From IMG/VR virus record IMGVR_UViG_3300021437_000011, positions 1-64,000 of that record: 64,000 nt of DNA; one strand, given 5' to 3'. The notes under the pieces are model-generated. The model had not been told where the DNA came from. It searched no databases and saw nothing but the letters and a program-made list of their open reading frames with translations. Shown here piece after piece: positions 5,992 through 12,394 of the stretch. Source of the DNA: a virus. Position 1 is the stretch's first letter, and each line of letters opens with the position of its first letter. A program made the translations under genes and the position numbers.

Positions 5992-8346
5992 ATGCCTACC
6001 ATTCACGCCCTCCCACCCGCCGCATCCGTCGCTTTGGCGGATGAAGTTCCGATTATGCAGGGGGGGACAACGACGAGAAGGGCCACTTTCACGCAAGTCG
6101 CCGCGGCTATTGGGGGGGGAGGCGGAGGAACGCTAGGGGACTCCATAAATGTTGGGTCCGCCGCCTCTGTCCCGACAACGACAATCCCGGTCGCAATCAA
6201 GCTGATCAGGACATCTGGTTACGCCGCCGCGGGAGATCGGGGCGAAGCGGCTTATGTTCGGGTCGCGACTCAGCCGCCCCATGCAGGGAAAGTCCAGTCC
6301 CAAGATGGGGCTTGGTGGGAAATCGTGTTTCCAGGACCTATCAACGTTCTGGCCTTTGGCGCTGATCCAACTGGCGTCGCCGCCTCTCATGTGGCCATCC
6401 AGGCCGCTATAGATTACGCCATTTACAACGGCTTGTCGGTCCCCTTGTTTGGGCGCGGACGCGTCTACATCCCATGGGGAATTTACAAAATATCCGACGC
6501 GATTCAAGTGGGTTATGGCGAGAATTACCATAGCGTTCTGATCGAAGGGGACGGGCGGAAATACCGCGGGGCCAACAATTTCTGCGGAACCGTCATCAAC
6601 GCGACGTTCAATGACCGCCCCGCCTTCGCGGTCAGCGGCGCTCGTGAAGTCGTCATCCGCCACCTGACGATCTCAGGCATGAACGCCAACTGGGTGTACA
6701 GCCATAATCTCGGGAGCACTGGCGGCGCTACCATCAATGACTTGCTACCAGCCAATTGGGTAGACAGCACATTCCCCGCGTCCGCCACGGCGCAGTATAC
6801 GCCATATTGCGCCATCGCCGTTGATCCGTATGGGGGCGTCGCGCCAACGCCGGCGTATCCAAACGTCACATTCCCGTCATGGTCGGGCATTGTGACGCAG
6901 TACGGCAAAAATTTCTCGACGCTTGTTGATATCGATAGCGTCGAAATGATCGGCTTCGTGGTCGGCGTCGCAATCCAGCCATCGAATATTGATGGAAATG
7001 GCGACTTCGTCCGCATGACCCGATGCCGTTTTGAGGCCATGCAATATGCGGTGTCTGTTGGTCAGACTCAGTCGCGCAATATCCTCCTTGATAACTGCCA
7101 GTTTCTTTGGAACTATTCCATATTTACCACAGCTCAATACGGAAGGCGCTCGGGAAATCCTCAGGTCCTGCTCAATCATTGCGATCTCAATGGCGTCATC
7201 TACGCCTTCGACATCAATTCCATGGATCTGTCGGCGATGGTCAACATCCAATCGATGTACGTCGAGGCGTCATACAGCCTCGGGCGCATCGGTGGAGGCG
7301 GATCGTCAACCACAACCAGCACATTCAACTGTTGCCATTTCAGCATGGACTGGACCGCGAGAGGCGTTCCTGCGTTCCTGCTGGATTGCTCGCTAAGTAT
7401 GACCGGCGCACGGTTCAACACGTGCACGTTCCGGGCCAATCCCGTCGCCACCATTTTTCAATTTGGCGGAGATCCCAGGAGCTTCGAGTTCAACGACTGC
7501 ACAACTTACGTAGGCATAGGCGCAACGCTTTACACCACAAAGCACGCCACCAACGCCACAGGCGGGATTACCGTTGGCATCATGGACCACAAAATATCCA
7601 GGTTCCATGTCAAAGCCCAACAGTATTTTGACTTAAATACGGGGTTAACTCTCGGAGAGCACGACATAGGCGAGATATGCTACGAATCCAATAGACAAAC
7701 ATGCATACCTATCCATACCAACCGTGTTGTATGCCAGACGATAGGTTCTGATCCTGGATATCTATTCCATCATGCATACAACACCATGAATAAAAACGCC
7801 AGCATCACCACGACAGGAAGGGTTGTAACCTTTGATATAACCGCTACTGGCTATAACACAAATCAGCTTAATCAGCGTGGGGGATGGCCAGGAGATGTAA
7901 TCATAGACTCGACGACTGGCGTAGTCTTCTTTGTTACGTCGCTTGTTGGCAACGTCATAACCATGCAGGCGCAAAACGGCTATACCGCAGCGGGGGCTTT
8001 GCTTACGCCGCTGGGGACCACGGGAATTTTCTACACTTTCAGTTCCCGTAGATACACGCCAAGCTATGTCACTTGGTGCACAATGACAGCAGCCGCCGCG
8101 AGCTTAACCGCCTGCGGGCGTGACGACGGCTATCAGGCGTATACGAATAGCACCATAGATGGGTTCCCTGTCGGTGATTTTATCTACGCCGACAACACTT
8201 TCGACAATATCATCCCAATCGCGAGTTCAAACGTCACGGTTAACGCCGGAGCTGGCACAGTAACGTTTGGAGGAAATTTCACTTACTCAAGAACGCATGA
8301 ACGTGTTGTTCTTTTCGTTAGAGTTCCCCCCGCAAACAACACCTAA
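5992..8346 (+). CDS. Beta-helix tailspike, pectate-lyase-like, 784 aa
   Basis: ATG 5992 has AGGGGG upstream. Residues about 1-45 hold a short adaptor-like segment of a kind found at the start of phage fibres (DEVPIMQGGTTTRRATFTQV). From about residue 110 the hallmark of phage pectate-lyase/tailspike folds appears: NVLAFGADPTGVAASHVAIQ and then GRVYIPWGIYKISD. A long series of short beta repeats rich in Asn, Gly, Ser and Thr follows. Members of this fold form trimers that bind or cut host surface polysaccharide. It sits some 20 kb from the other virion genes, next to early genes, so it may be separately expressed or recently acquired. Its end overlaps the convergent YkgJ-like gene by 60 bases. 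Confidence 0.85.
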   Translation: MPTIHALPPAASVALADEVPIMQGGTTTRRATFTQVAAAIGGGGGGTLGDSINVGSAASVPTTTIPVAIKLIRTSGYAAAGDRGEAAYVRVATQPPHAGKVQSQDGAWWEIVFPGPINVLAFGADPTGVAASHVAIQAAIDYAIYNGLSVPLFGRGRVYIPWGIYKISDAIQVGYGENYHSVLIEGDGRKYRGANNFCGTVINATFNDRPAFAVSGAREVVIRHLTISGMNANWVYSHNLGSTGGATINDLLPANWVDSTFPASATAQYTPYCAIAVDPYGGVAPTPAYPNVTFPSWSGIVTQYGKNFSTLVDIDSVEMIGFVVGVAIQPSNIDGNGDFVRMTRCRFEAMQYAVSVGQTQSRNILLDNCQFLWNYSIFTTAQYGRRSGNPQVLLNHCDLNGVIYAFDINSMDLSAMVNIQSMYVEASYSLGRIGGGGSSTTTSTFNCCHFSMDWTARGVPAFLLDCSLSMTGARFNTCTFRANPVATIFQFGGDPRSFEFNDCTTYVGIGATLYTTKHATNATGGITVGIMDHKISRFHVKAQQYFDLNTGLTLGEHDIGEICYESNRQTCIPIHTNRVVCQTIGSDPGYLFHHAYNTMNKNASITTTGRVVTFDITATGYNTNQLNQRGGWPGDVIIDSTTGVVFFVTSLVGNVITMQAQNGYTAAGALLTPLGTTGIFYTFSSRRYTPSYVTWCTMTAAAASLTACGRDDGYQAYTNSTIDGFPVGDFIYADNTFDNIIPIASSNVTVNAGAGTVTFGGNFTYSRTHERVVLFVRVPPANNT

Positions 8347-8874
8347 TCTGTAGTCTGTCGTCCCAAACTTGGCGAGATATTCTTCAAGTTTATGCTCCCT
8401 GCCCTCCCCTTGGGCAGGGAGCTCTACCCATCCCTTCCCAGACCATTCCGGTGGGATGAGGGCAATTCCACTCTTTGAATTATGGCGGACAACGCCAATG
8501 TATTCCTGCGCAAACATCGCCTCCAGATAATCCCGAAGCGCTCGATCTCGGTGGGCGTCGGGTCTCCTTGAATCGCACCAGATCTGAATAATCTTGATCG
8601 CCACGGTTGAATTGTCCGTCAGCGCCAAAGTCAAGAAATCCATGGTCAGATCTATGACGTAACCCGCCAAGTCAGGTCGCTTGAGCTCGGCCAGCTCGGG
8701 ATGGGCGAGCCATGCGCATTGCCATACTTGGCACCCTGGCGGGCGCCGATCATAAATAGCGCATCCCTTCCTGAACCGCTGATGGGGGCATTTCATATTA
8801 GCCTCACTTCCCAGCTCGACGATGGGCATGACACGACAGCACAATTGGCAAGGTCCGCATTTGCGCTCACTCAT
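8287..8874 (-). CDS. YkgJ-like Cys-cluster protein, 195 aa
   Basis: ATG 8874 overlaps the stop of the HTH gene (ATGA), so the pair is coupled. The N-terminus has the family signature CGPCQLCCRVMP, then CPHQRFRKGCAIYDRRPPGC and a further WQC, the conserved cysteines that chelate zinc or iron in the YkgJ/UPF0153 family. The remainder (about residues 85-195) is a variable domain. The molecular role of the family is not well established. Its coupling to an HTH repressor suggests a phage-encoded accessory or sensing function. Confidence 0.75.
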   Translation of the reverse strand: MSERKCGPCQLCCRVMPIVELGSEANMKCPHQRFRKGCAIYDRRPPGCQVWQCAWLAHPELAELKRPDLAGYVIDLTMDFLTLALTDNSTVAIKIIQIWCDSRRPDAHRDRALRDYLEAMFAQEYIGVVRHNSKSGIALIPPEWSGKGWVELPAQGEGREHKLEEYLAKFGTTDYRLGVVCGGNSNEKNNTFMRS

Positions 8875-9155
8875 TTTGGCATGGCCTTTTTCTTTCGCCA
8901 CAGTTCCCGACGACGCGCTAAGCGCTGACAGCGGCGCGCCTGTTTCAGGGTCTCCTCGAATTCCGGATAAACGATTTCCAGCAATTCTGGGATGTCATCA
9001 AGGATAGACATAATTCTATCCACAAGAGGCGGAACTGGAGCCTTTCCCAACTCCCAGTCGCCCACTGTTTGCCGCGACACTCCAGCCAAGTCGCCGAGGT
9101 CCGCCTGTTGCATTCCAAATTTTATTCTTATTTCCCGTAATTTATCGCCAGTCAT
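8871..9155 (-). CDS. HTH XRE-family repressor, 94 aa
   Basis: Residues about 4-60 form a classic Cro/CI-type helix-turn-helix (LREIRIKFGMQQADLGDLAG and VSRQTVGDWELGKAPVP), followed by a basic helical tail. ATG 9155 lies just left of the palindrome 9172-9194 and diverges from the promoter 9225-9253, so autoregulation and control of the rightward genes are likely. It is coupled to the YkgJ-like gene. Distinct from the second switch near 23.3 kb, so the genome carries at least two repressor systems. Confidence 0.85.
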   Translation of the reverse strand: MTGDKLREIRIKFGMQQADLGDLAGVSRQTVGDWELGKAPVPPLVDRIMSILDDIPELLEIVYPEFEETLKQARRCQRLARRRELWRKKKAMPK

Positions 9156-9171
9156 CGCCGCCCCTGTTTTT

Positions 9172-9194
9172 CGCGATCATATCGCATGATCGCG
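9172..9194. promoter_or_regulatory. Operator palindrome of the HTH repressor
   Basis: CGCGATCAT, spacer ATCGC, then ATGATCGCG: a perfect 9-bp inverted repeat with 5-base centre, 17 bases upstream of the repressor start and about 30 upstream of the divergent -35 box. Size and place fit a dimeric HTH operator. Confidence 0.7.
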
Positions 9195-9224
9195 TCAGGA
9201 TACAACCCACGCGCGACGTTTGTG

Positions 9225-9253
9225 TTGACGTCGGCTTTCCCGACATCTATAAT
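9225..9253 (+). promoter_or_regulatory. Strong sigma70-like promoter
   Basis: TTGACG (9225-9230), 17-base spacer, perfect TATAAT (9248-9253). The spacer contains GTCGG-CTTTC-CCGAC, a small inverted repeat that could be a further operator. It drives the leader peptide and the gene at 9364. The bases before the -35 (TGTG) match those of the early promoters near 1121, 2833 and 3806. Confidence 0.8.
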
Positions 9254-9308
9254 TACCATACCAATATGGGACTTGTATATTTTTTCTTTGGAAAAACAAG
9301 GAGTTGAT

Positions 9309-9386
9309 ATGGAAGACGAAAAAGAAAACGCCGTCACGAGACGGTCCAAGACGGGAGACCGCCATGGCCACACTCATCGTTGCTGA
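9309..9386 (+). CDS. 25-aa leader peptide overlapping next gene
   Basis: ATG 9309 has AAGGAG at the right distance, a better site than most genes here. It encodes a short polar peptide ending in HGHTHRC, stopping at 9386, 23 bases inside the next gene. Ribosomes on it would open the next start at 9364, so translational coupling or attenuation is likely. No family can be assigned. Confidence 0.5.
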   Translation: MEDEKENAVTRRSKTGDRHGHTHRC

Positions 9387-9678
9387 TCCCTGGGGAGCCA
9401 CGACAAGGCCGTTAGCGGAGCCAGGAGGCACATGGCGCACCCTCTCAGGAGAAGACACCCCCCACGCAGCACATTGGCGCATTTATCTCGGAGCGCTTCA
9501 GCTCGATTTGTTCGCTCCCCGCAACATGCCCCACGTGTGGTTCATCAGCGCGGCTCCCTTCGCCGACGCGCTAATGGTCGGCGATAGGCTTGGGGCGGAC
9601 AGGGCCAAGATCGTCGCCCAAGCGACTCTTCAGCACATCCTTCATCAGCACATGATGCTCATGGATGGTGCTTTATGA
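9364..9678 (+). CDS. Hypothetical 104-aa protein
   Basis: ATG 9364 follows GGGAG and is preferred to the TTG at 9304. It encodes a compact mixed protein: N-terminal MATLIVADPWGATTRPLAEP, a central WRIYLGALQLDLFAP, and a C-terminal helix with several His and Met (TLQHILHQHMMLMDG). No motif identifies it. It lies behind the strong promoter at 9225-9253, overlapped by the leader peptide, so expression is probably tightly controlled by the HTH repressor. Confidence 0.6.
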   Translation: MATLIVADPWGATTRPLAEPGGTWRTLSGEDTPHAAHWRIYLGALQLDLFAPRNMPHVWFISAAPFADALMVGDRLGADRAKIVAQATLQHILHQHMMLMDGAL

Positions 9679-9832
9679 AATTAATCGCGGTCGGCGCAGA
9701 GTGATGAGACCTCTGCGCCGATCTAACCATCAGCAAAGGATTGCACGGACCAATGCATCAGGATGCCTTAGCCATAACCGCGGCTTTGCGCGGTTGGCAA
9801 CAAAAAACCTTCTGCGCTTGCGGGAGGTCGAA

Positions 9833-10933
9833 ATGAAAAGTTCCGAAGCGACAACAGCTTGGCGCGAAGCGCTGACAGCCGTGACGTCCTTGGCGTTCAT
9901 GACTCCATCCATGGCCATAAACGCCCTTCATCAGCTCAACACGCCAGGCCCTTTGGTCCCGGCCTACGCCTCAGCTTCAGCTAGCGTAATGTCCGTCCTC
10001 CTTGCGGCGGGAGCTCCATTTGTCATAAAACGCAAAACCGACGCCAGCATTCGCTTGGCGGCCGTCGCCGCATTCATCGTCTGCGCTGGATACAATCTGC
10101 AAACCGCCATCGGCGCGGCCAGCCTATCCAGAAGTTCTGGCGTTGGGACGAGAGAGGCGGAAGCGGCAAGAGCAAAACTTTTGGCCGGGCAGGTGGCGCA
10201 GGCGGAAACATCTCGCGCGGCGCTGGCCAGGGCCGTGGGCGAGGACACGACCGCGATGATCGAGGCGACGCTCAAGGCGATGCGTCAAGATGCGAAATGG
10301 TCTCGTTCTAAAAACGCCTCTGGCGAAGGATGCGAGGATGCGACAAAGGAAGACACCCGCGCGTTTTGCGCCGAATACGCCAAGAAGCTGGCCACGAAAA
10401 ATGCGGCCATGAAAATCGGCGAGCTGGACGTCCAGCTCGATGATCTCAAGAGGAAGCTCATCACCGCGACCAACGCTGCGACAAGCCAAGCCGCCGACCC
10501 GCAGGCGAGCAATGTCGTTCTTGTCCTGGAAATGATAGGCGTAAGCGCCGAGGCGGCGAAAGTCGGCGTCGGCCTCAATCTGTGGTTCGCGCTGACAATC
10601 GAGGTTTTGGCGGCGCTAGGTCCGGTTGTCCTTAGCGTCCTGTTCTCGGGAAGCGTGTCCAAGCCATCCACGCCGACAGAGGGAAAAGCAGAGACTCCCG
10701 CGCCTGCCCCAGAGGGAAAAGAGGAGAAGCCGGATACAACCAAGGGTTGTAAGCCTTCTGGACTGTCCATGGTCGGGGGGACTGACGTCACCGTGACGGC
10801 AATGGTCGCCGCCTCGTCAGCGCAAGAGGCAGCCGCCCGCTTGGGCGTATCGGAACGAACGATATGGCGGAGGATCGCTGAGGAAAAATCGAAAGCTGGC
10901 GGCAAGCCAAAGTCACGAGCATCTGCATCTTGA
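9833..10933 (+). CDS. Membrane protein with C-terminal HTH, 366 aa (copy 1)
   Basis: Start at ATG 9833 behind GGGAGG; the frame open from 9665 lacks a site. Residues about 12-95 contain three hydrophobic segments. Residues about 100-225 are a polar helical region with a Cys pair (CEDATKEDTRAFC) and a likely coiled coil (KIGELDVQLDDLKRKL). Another membrane segment follows (NLWFALTIEVLAALGPVVLS), then a Pro/Glu/Lys-rich linker and a C-terminal HTH (EAAARLGVSERTIWRRIAEE). This layout would anchor a DNA-binding domain to the inner membrane. The convergent protein at 11078-12394 has the same architecture. Function unknown; DNA tethering, partition or membrane-sensing regulation are possible. Confidence 0.75.
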   Translation: MKSSEATTAWREALTAVTSLAFMTPSMAINALHQLNTPGPLVPAYASASASVMSVLLAAGAPFVIKRKTDASIRLAAVAAFIVCAGYNLQTAIGAASLSRSSGVGTREAEAARAKLLAGQVAQAETSRAALARAVGEDTTAMIEATLKAMRQDAKWSRSKNASGEGCEDATKEDTRAFCAEYAKKLATKNAAMKIGELDVQLDDLKRKLITATNAATSQAADPQASNVVLVLEMIGVSAEAAKVGVGLNLWFALTIEVLAALGPVVLSVLFSGSVSKPSTPTEGKAETPAPAPEGKEEKPDTTKGCKPSGLSMVGGTDVTVTAMVAASSAQEAAARLGVSERTIWRRIAEEKSKAGGKPKSRASAS

Positions 10934-11016
10934 CGCAACCACGAAAAACGGCCCCAGCTCCCGCCAGGGCCGTGAAACATTCGAAGCATTTGCCGTGAGC
11001 ACATTGACATGAGCCT

Positions 11017-11045
11017 CGGCCGGAGTCAATCCGGCCGCCATTTTT
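11017..11045 (+). terminator. Intrinsic terminator after membrane-HTH copy 1
   Basis: CGGCCGGA, loop GTCAA, TCCGGCCG forms an 8-pair GC stem, followed after three bases by five T. It lies 84 bases after the stop of the gene at 9833. A second, weaker stem (ACGGCCC/GGGCCGT) lies at about 10948-10975. Confidence 0.7.
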
Positions 11046-11077
11046 GCCCCTCCATCTCTCCATTCCGCCGTCGCCTC

Positions 11078-12394
11078 TCACGCCCCCTTTTTGGGGCTGT
11101 CAGCGCTTTTGGCGGAATGGAGAGATGGAGTTTTGGCGGCCTTCTCCGCCGCTAGGCGTCGGTGGATTGTTCGCTCTGACACCCCTTTCAGCTTGGCGAT
11201 CTCCGCCACTGTCATGGACCCTGTCAGGGCTGTCACTGACATGTCACCCCCCCTGACAACTGTCAGTGACACGCGCCTGTCAGGGTTGCCGCCACGCGAC
11301 AACGGCGTGTCAGTGTCATCTGTCAGTGTGGCTGTTTTAACACTGACACTGTCACTGACACGCCTGCTAACCCTTTGATTTTTAGTGTCAGTACGTGTCA
11401 GTGTGGCTTTTTTAACACTGACAGGTGTCAGTGTCTCCCTGTCAGTGACACTGACATTTTGGCAGACCTGTCTGTCAGTGGCTGTCACCCTGTCATCTGA
11501 CATGTCACCCTGACACGTGTCAGTGTCAGTGTCAGGGTGACAGCCGTGGCTGTCAGTGTCAGATGTCAGTGTCAGGGCGCTGTCAGGGTGACAGCCATGT
11601 CCGCTTTTTTGTCCGCTTCCCGCGAACGTCAGGAGCAGGGTGGCGTCACGGAAGAAGCCCAAGAGGAGGACGCCTGACACCATAAACAAATCCGACCACG
11701 CCTCGACGCCAAGGCCAACCCGGCGCGCGAACCACCGGTTTCCCGCGACCGGGTCGGAAACCGAATCCGATGTTTCACGGGAGGCGTCACGCCTCATCTC
11801 AAGCCTGGCGTCCTCAGCCCCCTTGGCCTTGGCTAGCTCCACGCCCAGCTCCACATACCTGTCGCAATGCCGAGCCCGGAACGCCCAGTGCTCTCTATCC
11901 GTGCAATCCTTCGTCCATGCTCCTAGGGTTTTAGTGGAGCCATCAATGCCCTTGGCGTTCTGGTATGTCACCAGTTTAGAAAGTTCTACTGCACGCTCAG
12001 CTTGTATTTCGTCTGAGCCCTTAATGGTCTCGTCCCACGATTTCGCCGTTAGATTCTTGAGTTCAGAGAGTTTAGCTTTGCGGCGCGCGGCGGCGAGTTC
12101 CCGGTCATCAATGCGACGCTGGACTTGACTCGCCCAGAAGCCAATTTCCAGGGGGATGAGGTACGCCTCGCCCAGAATGCAGAAAAGGCAGCACACGCCG
12201 GCCAGCCATTTGGAGCCATTATCCCAATGCCTGTGGGCGGCCACCGAACCGATAGCCGACCCCACAACCGCCAGAACCGCCAGCCCGCAGGGGATTGCCC
12301 CCTGGGCGCCAACATAGTCCCAAACGATCGCCGCAGTCAGCGAGAGAGAGAACAACCAGAACGCAACGCCAGCGGACTTGCGTATGAAACTCAT
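11078..12394 (-). CDS. Membrane protein with C-terminal HTH, 438 aa (copy 2)
   Basis: ATG 12394 overlaps the FtsK-like stop (ATGA); the longer start at 12409 is less likely. Residues about 5-90 hold three hydrophobic segments. A polar helical region follows with a Cys pair (CTDREHWAFRARHC), then another membrane segment (WSDLFMVSGVLLLGFF). A low-complexity Asp/Thr/Ser/Val-rich linker of about 130 residues is encoded by the TGTCA repeats. The C-terminal HTH is EIAKLKGVSERTIHRRLAAE. It is a paralogue in layout of the convergent gene at 9833 and is translationally coupled to the motor gene. That makes a role in membrane-associated DNA handling plausible, though unproven. Confidence 0.75.
   Translation of the reverse strand: MSFIRKSAGVAFWLFSLSLTAAIVWDYVGAQGAIPCGLAVLAVVGSAIGSVAAHRHWDNGSKWLAGVCCLFCILGEAYLIPLEIGFWASQVQRRIDDRELAAARRKAKLSELKNLTAKSWDETIKGSDEIQAERAVELSKLVTYQNAKGIDGSTKTLGAWTKDCTDREHWAFRARHCDRYVELGVELAKAKGAEDARLEMRRDASRETSDSVSDPVAGNRWFARRVGLGVEAWSDLFMVSGVLLLGFFRDATLLLTFAGSGQKSGHGCHPDSALTLTSDTDSHGCHPDTDTDTCQGDMSDDRVTATDRQVCQNVSVTDRETLTPVSVKKATLTRTDTKNQRVSRRVSDSVSVKTATLTDDTDTPLSRGGNPDRRVSLTVVRGGDMSVTALTGSMTVAEIAKLKGVSERTIHRRLAAEKAAKTPSLHSAKSADSPKKGA
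11177..11600. repeat. Dense TGTCA/TGACA pentamer array inside gene
   Basis: Counting by eye, about 26 TGTCA and about 13 TGACA occur in roughly 420 bases, often as TGTCAGTGTCAG runs or facing pairs such as TGTCAGTGACA. The array encodes the low-complexity linker of membrane-HTH copy 2. Repeats of this density may be replication slippage or a multi-site protein-binding array. Confidence 0.85.

Noticed and set aside
6133-7251. Several minus-strand frames opposite the tailspike
   Set aside because: They mirror a repetitive beta-helix gene and show no start signals or motifs.
9665-9832. N-terminal extension of membrane-HTH copy 1 from 9665
   Set aside because: The extension is Arg-rich, has no ribosome site and overlaps the previous gene; ATG 9833 has GGGAGG.
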